DNA of 64,000 nt from Cinnamomum chago (taxonomy: Eukaryota; Streptophyta; Magnoliopsida; Laurales; Lauraceae): the NCBI GenBank assembly GCA_038049695.1, contig CP142456.1:75787422-75851421 (forward strand). The letters run 5' to 3'. The translations under genes and the position numbers were made by a program. This document shows positions 34,986-47,024 of the stretch, one piece after another. The notes below the pieces were generated by a model. The model was not told the DNA's origin, searched no databases, and saw nothing but the letters and a program-made list of their open reading frames with translations. Each line of letters starts with the position of its first letter. The first letter of the stretch is position 1.

Positions 34986-37900
34986 CTACAGCTTTGCTGG
35001 TGAGTTAACTGAAATCCACTCATTATACTCATCCATCCTTATGATAAAAGAACTCGAACCAGGACAACCTCCCCCACCATATGCCTACACATTTACAGAT
35101 GCAAAGCAAACCAAGATTCAGAATTTCTAGACAGGGACTGTATTTTGAAGTGAGGTTCTACTTCCAAGAAACCATGATTCTGTAATATCCACATTGCCCC
35201 ATCAAACTTGAGGATTGCGTTTTGATAGAACATGTGGAATTCGGATTTTAATGTAAGTGTGGAACTGACTAAATAGCAGATTTTACTAATATCCCACTAC
35301 CGCCAGGGTCTAATGATACAGGATTGAAAACCGTGTTTAGGTCCTCAGAAAACCAACTTCTGGCCCCTAATGCCACTAAGCCGAGCATAGTGGGAAAATA
35401 GGGTGTTTTTTATGCAAGGTTACCTCTGAATGGCAATAAGGCCTTTGGCATCCAGAAGAATTAGCCAAATCAATGGATGCAAGCCTGAAGAATTGGAAGG
35501 TACCCCTAGGGCCCACGTGCCCAAGGTTTACTTTTGGATGGGTGGTATTTTTGGATGACTGCTACTGATAAAATCAGCAGAAACCTCTGGCTACAATGTA
35601 TAATGAGCCGGTTGTGGTTGATCCTTCTCTTCCGGAGGAATAGCTAATTCTGGTACTCACAACCAAGGTTCCAGCCAATTTGCCTTCGGAATACGGAATG
35701 TTCAGGTTGCATCCAATCCTTTTTGCTAATTTTTATGAAGGCATCAGATCTTATCCCCATTCAGAATTTAACCTGATGTAGACAGGCCTAACAAACCATT
35801 CCAAAAAAAAAGGGCCTAACAAGATGGCCTAGACCCTGCTTTTATCTCCGAAAGATCAGAAAACAACATACGCATTTCATCCAAATCAGAAATTTTGGTC
35901 GAATCTTGTCAGGTGAAACAAACCAAAACTGTCCTGCCCTGTCAAGAATTAAGCCTGAGGCAAATATGCCTCAAGGCTGGATGGTATGCGCACAGGCGAG
36001 ATCACCATATCCTAGTCTATTTCTCCACCAAACATTAACTTAGGTCCTTGGGCAGCCATAAGTATCACAAACATTGACTTGTTGACAAAAGGTTTGGCAG
36101 GACCAGAACTGGGTCAAGGCCGAACAACAAGACCAGATCCACACAATGACGAGCTTGGTCTTAAGCTGACAAAACCTCCCTGGCCCATTGACAGATCTAG
36201 GATTATCTAAAACAAGAGGAATACTCTAGTTTGAAACCGACCATTGCACCATGTTAAGGTGCTTTTATTGAACTGTGACACCTACCATTGATGCCCCGGG
36301 CTTCCCTCCATCACATTGTTCCAGTCTATTTACTAAGAGCATATAAAAACAGCTGCTCAGACCAAATCTAGAAGAGCCACTTACTGTGCATATTCATAAT
36401 GGACAACTAGGATGGTCAAATCAAGGTGATGAAGGAAGGCCTACCAATGTAATGCAGGCTTCACTTATCCAGCAGTCTACTAACAGAGGGGCTCAGTATC
36501 CACTGTAAGGGCCACCACACTAAAATGACATTTGAAGATTTCAAACCAGATAATTTCTTAGCAGAAAAAAATTGGATATGCGTGATTTAAAGTACCTTAG
36601 CAATCTCAGAGGTGTCAGTAGCACTATCCACACTCCTTAAACACATTTTTAGGTTACCACGTTGCATATATACAACTGCGCCGATGGGCCTGTATTCGCA
36701 ACCAAAATTTTCTTTTCAGATAATGTCATGCATGTATCAAAAAATCAAGATAATCTGCTAAAAGCTTATATCCAACAATTAAGCAACATAGTTCCTCAGA
36801 GAAAAAATGAAAGCTTAACATAGCACGACTCAAAATGGGTCAGGGTTGACTTGAAGACTCAGCATTCATATTATTAAACAAAAAAAGAGGAATGGGAAAG
36901 TGTATACAACTACACCATAAAGTGCAGTGCAGCCATAATAAATCTCCAACTTGGAACCCACTTTTCCTCAAGTTCTATCATTGGATCGCTGCCTCACCCT
37001 GTGATTGGTCCTGGGTCTACTATTACTTTGGTCAGACTGATGTTCACCGATCGTTTGAAATATGGAAACAGTCTAGATTGACAGATTACTCGCTTGATCT
37101 CCACTTTCCAACTTCAACAATGAATATCTCTGATAAGAGTGGTATCAAGAAAACCCATAGACGTGAGGTAAGAATTTGAATAAATGGTTAGCCTTCAACA
37201 TGTGGAACCCACAGCAGAGATTTATCAGGAATATTCAGTACTTAATGGCGTGAAGTTTGGTACATTTGATCATTTTTCAACTAAGAGTATCAAATTACAA
37301 ATCAGATTGAAGTGTAACAAAACCCATAAAGTACTTTAAGAGCCATAAGATAACCATACCTCAAACCAGCTGCAGCACTCTTCACACTTAGCTCCTCGCC
37401 AATTTCATTGCTTAAATCAGAATTTCCATCAGCCCTAATTCCCTGAAGCCAATAGAAAATAGAACAACACTAGGTTTAATTGCTGGATAAAAAAAGGGAT
37501 CAAGTCTTCCATGGGAATTTTGAGTGACGACAGGAAGGACCAAACCAACAGGAAATAAAAGTTCAGTGTTCCCATTTACTGACGTGTCAAGATCAAGATT
37601 CTACTATACAACAGGATATAGAGTACATGTTCAGTGAGCCGATGAATTAACACAGATAAATAACAAACCAGTTACCCTTATGCCAAGGAAACACAAGCTG
37701 ATTTGTCAATTCAAGAAACAAACTGGAACAAAAACAATAATTCCCAAAATGCCCCCAAGACGATTAATTAAAAACATTCCCACATTATAAAAATATAAAT
37801 TATTGTAATTCAAAATATAATAATACAGACAGAGAATCATGTCATTGACGTCATCATCTTAGCCGTGTGATATCAATCCGGGGTTGGTTTGAATGGTTCT

Positions 37901-40900
37901 ACAATATAAATGCAGACAAACTATGTCATCTAATATGCTACTAGGGTGAGATCAAGTGGGTTTGAAGGGTTCTACCATATAAATATAGATGAAACACAAT
38001 CACCTCTACTGAGACAGCAATTAAGAAGGGAAAAACAATAGTACAGCAATGGAATTCAAAGATTTATTGACTAAAGTCCTTCAACTAAAAAAAGATCAAT
38101 AGCAAATAGAGGTGCATAGTCATTCAAAATTCAAACAAAGTAGTTTACATTTTCATCCGGATAAACTGAGCCTTACCAGACACTCCCCATAGAATCCTCT
38201 GCCTAACCTAACTTTTAATGCTTTTCCCAACAATTTCTTTGCAGCATCCTCACGGGAGGAAATATACAAACTTCCCCTGTCAATCATATTGTTGGCACTG
38301 ATTTCCAGCAGCTACAAACAGGACAGTAATACCCAAGGTCAATGAGTAATTTATCAGAAATGAAAGGACAATAAGATACATGCTGATGAATAAAAATAAT
38401 AACAAAAACAATTATAGTATAAGTCTATAATATTTATATTCATGTCATTGGCACTGACATCCATCAACTATGCAGGATGGGAATACCCAAAGCCAGTGAG
38501 TATCAATTTATCAGAAACTGCAGGACAATAAGTTTATTGCGGATGAATAAACAAAAACATATGGAATATAACTTCCATTGTAATATATATATATGTGTGT
38601 GTGTGTGTGCGCGCGCGCGCGCATGAATATTTGTATTTTAGAATCCATGGACAACTAGTTTTGATAAGCTGGGTTTTCATTTACTTAGAGAGAGTGCGAG
38701 TTCCTGCTCTTATTCCAATTGTTTGTGCAATTTATGCATTATACATAGCGGCATCCAAACAGTGTATTTGGGCCAACCAAAATCAAAATGAAGGATGATA
38801 TTATGTTCAGTTTCTGCTGCTTGACAGAAGAACAGAGAATTAAGTTATTTAATTATATTCAAATGACCAAGACTTTGAGTATTCCATTCAGATCAAACAC
38901 ACCTGATCAAAGACATATGGGTTAGTCACACAATTCAACTTTGAACGCTCTTCTCTGAGTCCATTATTGAATGCTTTAGTGTCAGGTAGGGCCCATCGGC
39001 GAAGGTCATGATCTTCAATATACTTGATGACCATTGACACACGATCTCCATCTTCCTGATTCAACAACCGCACTACCTCCCCCTATTTTTCATAGAACAA
39101 GAAATCATTTTTTTTAATGCATACTACAATATGAATCAATCATGAAAAGAAAAGCTGGGCAACATTAACAATCACAAAAAGGACCCATGAATCTAACCCA
39201 TACACTCATACATATGAACGTAAGTACAAGATTTGGACTATTCATCTTTCAGTGTGTTGCATGGGTTCTTTGTTTCAAGCAGCATGTGTAGGATATGATC
39301 TGGACACAAAAATGTATGAGATACTCAATTACCAATGTAAACAATGTCTTGTAGTCAACAAAACATTGCGACATGCTCTCTTATTTTGAAATCTAACTAA
39401 AGCATTGAGACATTTATGGCTTAATTATTTAGAGTAAGATGAAGATCTGTTCATAATTTCTTTTATTGGTTCCCATTTCTTCAACCATTTTTATTTAGAA
39501 TAAGTATTTGTTTGAATTTTGTTTCAATATTGTGCCAAACCCAGAAATGCTTGGGGATTGCTGTGGTATCAGGAGCACATACCTGTGCTCACACAACTTT
39601 AGTCTGTCAGGCAATCAATGTGATTCAACCTATGGTAACCAGATAGACCAAATGGATACAACTTGAGCATCATTTTAATTCTCACAGTTTGAATAGGACA
39701 TGATAACAAGGATGTTACTCGTCTTTTAAGTATATTGACATCGTAATAAATTGGCCAAAAAAAAAAAGGAAATGGAAAGGAGTAATTGGAAGATATGGAC
39801 CATCCTATCTGATTATGAAAAAAACTCAACTCATGGTCTGCATTAACAGAAAAGGCCTTCCAAACAAGTAATTAAATCTGTCTGATAAGCACTTTGACCT
39901 TGGAGTGCAGCCTATCAAAAATAGGGCCTGCCAGATGAGCAGTTGCTATCATTCATCTTCAACACCATATAGCACATGAGATCCTATGATGCCCAGATAC
40001 GGCACGGATACGCTATAGACATAGCAGGGATACGGATTTTACATGATAAAAAGCGAAGTATCGGATACAATACAACACGATACATCACCCATTTTGAAGT
40101 ATCCGTGTATCATAGATGAGGTCTAAGCAAACAAGTGATCTAACTTCTAACCCCCACACCTGTTTCTGCATACCTCAGATGGTTTTGCATCTGCAACTTT
40201 CTTCGAGAAGTAATCGTATACAGCAGTTGCACTGCTTCTCTCAGTATCAATATGTAGAATTAGATTATCTGTACAATCCTCTTTTTTTGGAACTTTTGCA
40301 AGAGTAGATTTTCGATGATCAAAGACTTCAACCCTTACAAAAACAAAAGTCAATCAAAACTGTCTAAGCCATATTTTAAGTCAAAATCAAATGTAAGAAA
40401 GGATAATAAGAATAAAAATAAAAACAATTAATCAATCAATCACCACTACCATCATCATCATTTTAGCCCATCAATCTGGGTTACCTTAATTTCTTCTGTA
40501 AGTTAACATTCAATCCATAATAGTACTAACATGTCCATCCAGAAAAGGCTTGTCTTTTGCAAATCTAGACCGTTCATCAAGCTGGACCCATCATTCGATT
40601 GTTGATAGAACAAAAAAAAAAAAAAACCTACTACATTGATGATTGAACAAACCCATCATTCCATCCAGAAAAGGCTTGTCTTTAGCAAATCTAGACCGTT
40701 CATCAAGCTGGACCCATCATTCGATTGATGATAGAACCAAAAAAAAAACCTACTACATTGATGATTGAACAAATGCAAGCCATTATCCACATTTCCTCAC
40801 ACTAAATCATTGTCCAACCATCCACTGTAAAAATGGGGGGTCCACTTTTGATCGATGCAGCTCTCATAATAATCCATTTGGCCCCACACGAATAATGGGC

Positions 40901-41400
40901 TCTTGAGATGAGGGATTCATAGTATGATGAATGAAGTAGAGAGAGAGAGAGAGGAGAAGAAAAGAAAAGATGTATACCGTGGGATTAGCCGCGAGAGCTG
41001 TACTGCAAATCCTGATGGTCCGATGAAGCCGAGAAGATAGCAAGTTTCAAGACCCTCAAAAATCAAATCTTCAACCCTAAGAAGGAAAAGAAAGACAGAG
41101 AAATTGAGAAATCAGACTGACTTGACTCCAGAGCGGAGAAAGAAATGAGGGTTGGAGAAGGATTTGATTTGATTTGATCTTTAGCTACCTGAGGGGTTCG
41201 ACGGAGGAGAAGGGTAAGATAAGAAAGGGGATGTTGAGGCGAGAGTGGTAGAGATGAGCGAAAAGAGCAGAGAATGCGCCAGAAAAGGAAGGGTAGTTGT
41301 AGAGGATGAGATTTGGGATTTTGCTTTCCGAAGCATTCATTAAGGAATCCAAGGCTGCCTTTGATCGGAAGCTTCGATAGAAATTCTGGAGGGCTCCCAT
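34986..41400 (-). CDS. DHH/DHHA1-superfamily protein, active-site motifs altered
   Basis: Eight exons: 41189-41400, 40978-41076, 40174-40333, 38903-39082, 38177-38311, 37360-37442, 36596-36689, 34986-35084; phases agree throughout; 353 residues from ATG 41400 (MGALQNFYRSF). In-frame ATGs upstream (about 41436-41445, MLCMLHSPLVSRQSAMGALQ) would add an N-terminal extension that might be an organelle signal. The N-terminal part resembles the DHH phosphoesterase fold (LILYNYPSFSGAFSALFAHL, TCYLLGFIGPSGF, VEVFDHRKS), the C-terminal part DHHA1 (YGGGGCPGSSSFIIRMDEY). Enzymes of this superfamily use metal-bound Asp and His to cut phosphate bonds in nucleotides. Here the Asp-Gly of the first motif is Ser-Gly, DHH is DHR (109-111), and a Cys follows the Gly run where active members usually have His. 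It may therefore be a non-catalytic member. Introns hold a TA/TG/CG microsatellite and two tandem duplications. Confidence 0.85.
38293..38566. repeat. Diverged direct duplication, period about 157 bp
   Basis: The stretch from ggcactgatttccagcagct (38293) recurs from ggcactgacatccatcaact (38450), each followed by an aatacccaa..., atttatcagaaa..., gaaggacaataag-like order. The first copy overlaps the 5' end of exon 5 of the DHH-family gene and its splice acceptor; the second lies wholly in the preceding intron. Confidence 0.75.
38583..38622. repeat. Compound microsatellite (TA)n(TG)n(CG)n
   Basis: Alternating purine-pyrimidine throughout: six TA, then TG, then about eight CG/GC pairs. It lies in intron 4 of the DHH-family gene. 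Confidence 0.95.
40535..40780. repeat. Tandem duplication, 126-bp unit
   Basis: ccatccagaaaaggcttgtc starts at 40535 and again at 40661; the copies are almost identical apart from A-run length and a few bases. In intron 2 of the DHH-family gene. Confidence 0.9.
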
Positions 41401-42530
41401 TGCCGACTGCCGAGAGACGAGAGGAGAGTGAAGCATGCAAAGCATGGCATGAAATGAAACGGAAAACAAAAGTCCAAAGTTTTTCAGTCTTCTTTCAAAT
41501 ACATCTTTTCCTCTGCTTACAAGTTACAACTAGTTTTTGTTTTTTTGAGAATAAGGTAGATTAGTCCAGCACCTTCACGCTCACTACCTATATATGAGTT
41601 ATCACATGTCCAAATCTGACATTCATCCAACTGATTGAAATCCTAGATGAAATCCTAGATATTGATGCCTTCTAAACTATTAAATTTGATTATAACGAAA
41701 ATGAGGCTTAGATTATTTAATCTAATTGGAACTTTTGCGCACACATTTCAATTCCCCACATTTCAATTCCCCACACCCAGAGGTTGTCCAAGTAGCATTA
41801 CCCTAATTGATATCCCTTATAATTGGGCATGGCTCCAAGTAAAGCCCAAAAGGGACTCTGCATGCCTGCTTACTTTCTTCACGGACTCCCAAGGAGTTCG
41901 GTAGAAACGCGAAGATAGTATTTCATCCGATCCACATTCACAAATTGTGTAGAATCTTATGTCAGCTAATGCATCCTCTCAATTGTGTTTTTGGAATGAA
42001 AATATAAAGAAAGAGATCTTACACCGTTGATGAATGGGAATTGGATGAAATGGTATCTCTTTATTTCTATGAAATAGGAGATCCAAACTCCTTTGTTTGC
42101 GGGTGGTCTTTTTCCTTTTTTCGTTTCCGTTTATGGATCTTTAGTTTTCTTACTTTTTTTTGTCCCTTCAATTTTCTGGCTTCTCGGGTCCTTGGAAATC
42201 AATTCCATTCAAACATGTAAGCCCTTTAGAATTGGAGTCTTCCTAGGGCAATTTCAGATGTCACAGGTGATTTATAGGTGCCTTACTGGCTGATTATCGG
42301 AAACCATGAACTTCAGTTGAGCACATGGCACCTTGGTGGGTCCCATCACTGCTAAATAACGGTGGCCTGTGGATTAAAAGAATCTCCAAACCCGTCCAAT
42401 CTAATGGAATGATTTGAGCAGTCCAAAATATAATCACCTGATTACTCAAATTATCATCTTAGATCAGATTGATAGACTTGTCCAATGGGGTATTTTTGTG
42501 AATCCATAATACAAAGCCTATGAGTACATA
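41401..42530. other. Intergenic, 5' of the DHH-family gene
   Basis: Contains the presumed promoter of the DHH-family gene. No exon, RNA gene or clear TATA box recognised. A short direct repeat (cacatttcaattcccc) occurs at about 41745 and 41757. Confidence 0.5.
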
Positions 42531-42898
42531 GGGCATGTTTGTTTGCATTAGAATACATAGGAATTCTGATCCAATAAGCCCCAAATGAAGGTCAAAGGTA
42601 AGTATGATACATAGGACTTCCCGCTCTAAGCAGTTAAAAATGAAGATCAAAGACGACTATCCAAAATTGAGCATTAAATAACATTTCCTTTACGGAAATA
42701 AAAGCAAAGGGAAGATGAGAAATAAATACCCCAGCATCACACTGGAAATTCATAGCCCGGGAAAGTGAAGGCCCAATCTACTTGCACTACCTTATATCCC
42801 TCACCCCATATGCTTCATCCCTCCCGTCTTTAACATTCTTAAAGATTGAGCTCATTTAACCTTGAATTCCTATTTATTCCATGTAAACAAACAGGCCC
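42531..42898. mobile_element. PIF/Harbinger-like MITE
   Basis: 368 bp. Begins gggcatgtttgtttgcatta and ends ttccatgtaaacaaacaggccc, an inverted pair, with taggaattc-like subterminal sequence at both ends as in the element at 45010. The flanking triplets (ata, aca) differ at one base, so the target duplication is only partly preserved. Confidence 0.7.
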
Positions 42899-43285
42899 AC
42901 AAAGTCCATACTTGGCTACATTCCACCATTGCTTTCGCTAATAGTATTTTCAGATTTACATTAGGCTATCTACACTACTTGGTCTGACAAGTTGAGCACC
43001 AAAAGATCAAGGTAAAAACTATGACATGCATTCATGATTCATGCATACATGCCGCCTGCAATGCATTCATGGAGGCCAAGCATACAAATAAAACCTGTGT
43101 AAAATTGCATGCTTTTACTCTAGACAGGATCGCCCTCCCACTGGGGCAGCACGTTGTTTAAAAAAAAAAGGAGCAGTGTATCTTCATCACAACCTAGATG
43201 CTTCCAGTTTTTTACATGTAAAATGTGTCAACAACCATATCCATAGAGCATCAATGGCTTATATGGGCATCATAGATTACATCCA

Positions 43286-45799
43286 TCAATGGCAATGGCA
43301 AACTTTGTTTAAAGCATCAAAAACATTTTGTAGAGAGACTTCTTCCACAAGCACGACCTTGTCCCTTGACTTCGAACCTGAACCTATGGATACTTGCCTT
43401 CGCTTCACTCCTAAAACCTGCATAAACAATAAAAAGTGTATTTGAACTTCCACTGAAAGGAATAGCTCAGAAGACAATGTCAATTCTACATAAAAAACCA
43501 AGCTAACAAATAAACATGCATGGAAAATTGTCAATGAGAAGTATGTATCAGCACAGGTGCTAATTGTGCAACCTATCCATGGATTAGGCCCAGAATAGAC
43601 GGGAATGGAGACGTAGAATTCATGTGACTAACCCAAACATTGTTGGGACAAGATTTTGATGATGATATGATATATATTACTGCAAGATTACCTGTACAAG
43701 ATAGGATGATAACAAGTAGCATTTACTTCCCTCTTGATTTCAATGGAAGAAACTTGCATTGCATGCACATTTGGAGCTATGTAAACCAAGTGCAGGTAAC
43801 CTAATTTCAATGGAAGAAGCTTGCATTGCATGCACATTTGGAGCTATGTAAAACAAGTGCAGGTAACCTTATTCAGATATGAATAGTAAGTTCAAGCTGT
43901 TGAACATCCACACTTTGCGTAAACAAACTTACCATGCAACTCTTGTTATTTTTAAAATAAATAATGATTGCCTTTTAGAAATAAAAAAACAACTGTTTTT
44001 TGTTAGTGGTTAAAGACTTCAAGTGCAAAGAAAGCTGTTGTAAATTCAAGCTTGTGCAAATTAGCTTTTTCTGGGTTGGAAGGCAGATATCTAAACACGT
44101 CAGGTGGATCTTTTTCAATTTCACTTGTTGCCAGATCCAAATGAACTCCTAGTTTGGTTGATGAACAAGGTTAAAAAGAAGTTTTCAACTACAAAGAACG
44201 AGATGATATTAAGGATAAACTCATGAGTCATGACTATGAAGCTCTTGGGAAACACCATTGGATGGAAGAATCATATACAAGACGTGTCCAGCAGGTAAGG
44301 AACAAATAAATTTTTGGGGGAAAAAAAAGAAATAAAAACTAGACTATAGCAAATTCTTACTGGTGAATTATGCAGGGGTCCATAGCAAAGGCGTCAAAAT
44401 CTTAAAATGAGGACGCAAATTGGTTTGTCAAAAGGGAGGAACGTTTGGGTGATGCTGAAGGGCACCACACCAGCTTTAAGGGATCAGAAAGCAAATGTCC
44501 ACTGGAGTAAAGTTGGGATTTTTTTTTAACTTGTCAGCAAAGATTGCGATCTTAATCCAATAGGGACTATGGTAACATATGGATAGGAGGTGCCCTATAC
44601 ATCTGGAGACCTTATGAAGTACATTGTGCTTATAGTTTTGATTGTAACCCCCAAAATCGGGGGTTGTAATTACTCATTTTATCGTATAATATAGAGGAAG
44701 GAAGTCCTATTCAATAAAGGAAACACAATTGCATTCCAAAGTCTCTCTCTTTATTTTACGGATCCTATGATAGTCACTCCAATCCACATGACATCCACAC
44801 CATGCACACCCAGGCCTAGTAAACTTGCTACAAGTGCTCACAAACAGCTCCAAACCCTAGCCAAAATAGTCCCAAATGGTAGCCCCAAAACCCACTGCAA
44901 CCCATTGCTCAGATTCATCCAATGCCCACTTCCTATAAAAGATCCCCCAACACCCCCCAACATAACCCACCCCAAATCCCTATCTACCGGATTTACAAGG
45001 AAATACTAAGAGCCCGTTTGTTTACAGGTATTAAATTCCTAGGAATTGAATTCTAGGAGTTCTAAAAGTGGTTAGAATAGAAGAAACAAAAGTGATGGAA
45101 GACACATAAAAAAAAAAATCTCCCCTTTTAATGGAAAATAAATTGAGGGTAAACAGAAAATGAATCCCCAGCCATAACTCTAGCAAATAAAATCCTAGGA
45201 AAGTAATCCTCTGCTTAAACCCATTGAATTCCTAGGAATTCAATTACAATTTACACGAAACAACCAGGCCGGCCCTAAGAATTGAACAGGAGTAAAACAT
45301 GAAAAAAGCAGTGCATCTTACCGAGCTCATGTAATCGATGAGGGCTGCATTGGCTTCTCCATCCCTTGCAGGAGCATCGATCTGAACACCCAACGCCTCT
45401 TCGCCAATATCTGATTGAAAAAGTATCTACTCACTCAATCAGATTCAAAGATATAAAGAAATAATGATGAGAAATGCATGGCAAAGTTTGAAGAAGAAGA
45501 AGAAGAAGAAGACCTGTGATGGTGGCGAGTTTGGAGCCGGGCTTGGCGTGCACGGTTATGGAGACGGTGGATGGAGAAATGAGACGAAGGCAAGCAGGGA
45601 TGCTGCTGGTGGTGTCGTTTGAAGTAGAAGATGATGATGATGATGATGATTTTTTATCCTCCCTCTTTCCCTTTCCAGATTTTCCTCCTTTGTTGTTGCT
45701 AGTCCTTTGATTTTGATTTGGGGGTGGAGACATCTGCGATGGGGTCGCTGGGGCTCTGGGAAGAACAACCCGGGACAGGAGAAGACGACTCGCACGCAT
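43286..45799 (-). CDS. DUF167 / UPF0235 family protein
   Basis: Three exons: 45514-45799, 45322-45410, 43286-43417; phases agree; 168 residues from ATG 45799. The first 22 residues ([20 protein letters not shown]) are Arg-rich without acidic residues and could target mitochondria or plastids; a second ATG at 45733 (MSPPPNQNQ) would give a form without it. A basic, serine-rich linker encoded partly by a (gatgat)n tract precedes the DUF167 domain: [17 protein letters not shown], then [20 protein letters not shown], then [19 protein letters not shown]. These are the signature segments of the YggU/C15orf40-like family, which has a known fold but no settled function. The second intron (1.9 kb) contains a MITE and a 67-bp tandem duplication. 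Confidence 0.92.
43736..43869. repeat. Tandem duplication, 67-bp unit
   Basis: atttcaatggaagaaRcttgcattgcatgcac... occurs twice head to tail, caatgg at 43741 and 43808, with about three differences. In intron 2 of the DUF167 gene. Confidence 0.9.
45010..45275. mobile_element. PIF/Harbinger-like MITE with TAA duplication
   Basis: 266 bp, gagcccgtttgtttac at the left, an inverted match (aaacaaccaggccggccc) at the right, and ccRaggaattcaattc-type palindromic sequence inside both ends. Flanked by taa at 45007-45009 and 45276-45278. It sits in intron 2 of the DUF167 gene, about 45 bp from exon 2. Confidence 0.78.
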
Positions 45800-46221
45800 A
45801 TTACATTGCACAGTCACATGAGTTTAGTCGATTTTAAAAGGAATGGGCAGCTCCCTTTTACGAGCCATGTCAGTCCCACGTTTTACCCTCTGTCTGGGCA
45901 GGGGGTAAAAATGAGGGGAAGGAGGAAAAAAAAAAAAAAAAAAGTAGAAATTTGAAGGTGTTTGGGAAGGGGGGTAAAATTTGTATGGGCCCCACCTTAA
46001 AACTTTCTCTTCAAAAATGGGGGAAAGTATGAGAAAAAGAGGGGAATCTTTGTCATTTTCACTTTTTCACAAAATAAGAATAAACTGATAATTTTCTCTC
46101 TACCTCACAAACAAACAAAATCCTACTTTTTTAACTTTTCATTCTTATACCTTTTGACTATCCAAATAAGATGAGGTAAAATTAATTTTCCCTCCCTTCC
46201 CCTCCCAAGCATGAAAGAGGG
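45800..46221. other. Intergenic, 5' of the DUF167 gene
   Basis: Presumed promoter region. A 19-base A-run near 45926-45944 and AT-rich sequence; no TATA box chosen. Confidence 0.5.
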
Positions 46222-47024
46222 CAGTGGCGAATCTAGGATTCAAATTCATTGAGGGCATAGAAAGAATGCGGGGGTCCGGGGGCAGTGCCCCCAGATATTT
46301 TTTTTTTGTTATTTTTAAATGCACAAGGAGCAACCAGTGACAATTTTTTTTGGAACTTGCAATAGCAGTTGGACATATTTAAACACACAAGGAGCAACCA
46401 AACATATAAAATACAATAGAAACTAGAAAATAGATGTATATTTTGTGACAGCCACTCGCAAAAAAATAATTAATTAAGCTCAAGAAAATTCATACACGAG
46501 TCAACTCTTTTAACTATTTTAGCACTGATTCACTTGACAAAACTTCTTAGACTACCTCCTTCCTCACAAAGATATATTCCATTTCCCTCCCGCTGTCAGG
46601 CTAGCTTTTCCACGAAGTTTTAAATTTTCAGGCAGTAATATAGAGTTAGATAATACATACAAGACATAATAATGCATAAAAAATTGGTAATAAAATAGTA
46701 CATACTAATTTTCAAGAAATAAAACAGTACATACTAATTTATCTTAACTGTTTTCAGCGATAACTGATTTTAATTTTCCTTGGCATTAGCTCTTGTAGGA
46801 GACTGAGAACGCATTGATGCTACAAGAAAGTGATTAAAACAATCAAAATTAGAGAGGACAAGAATATGGAATATCTAAAGTTAATATTAGGCTACAAAAA
46901 TCCATTGGGGGCCCAAAAAATTCACTGGGGGCCTTATGGAAAAAAAATTAGTGGGCCTCACCAAAATTATAATTGAAACTTAGAAATCCACTTGAGGCCT
47001 GGTTATATACTCCATCCGCCTCTG
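46222..47024. mobile_element. Non-autonomous hAT element, 803 bp
   Basis: Starts cagtggcgaatctagg and ends ccatccgcctctg; the inverted end reads cagaggcggatgg, close to the CAGNGGCGGA hAT terminus. It is flanked by a perfect 8-bp duplication, aaagaggg (46214-46221 and 47025-47032). Subterminal gggggc/gcccccag repeats occur near both ends. No transposase frame. A frame running through its right border into flanking DNA is not a gene. Confidence 0.9.

Noticed and set aside
45800-45817. Longer start of the DUF167 protein
   Set aside because: The codon at 45817 is GTG; the first real ATG is at 45799.
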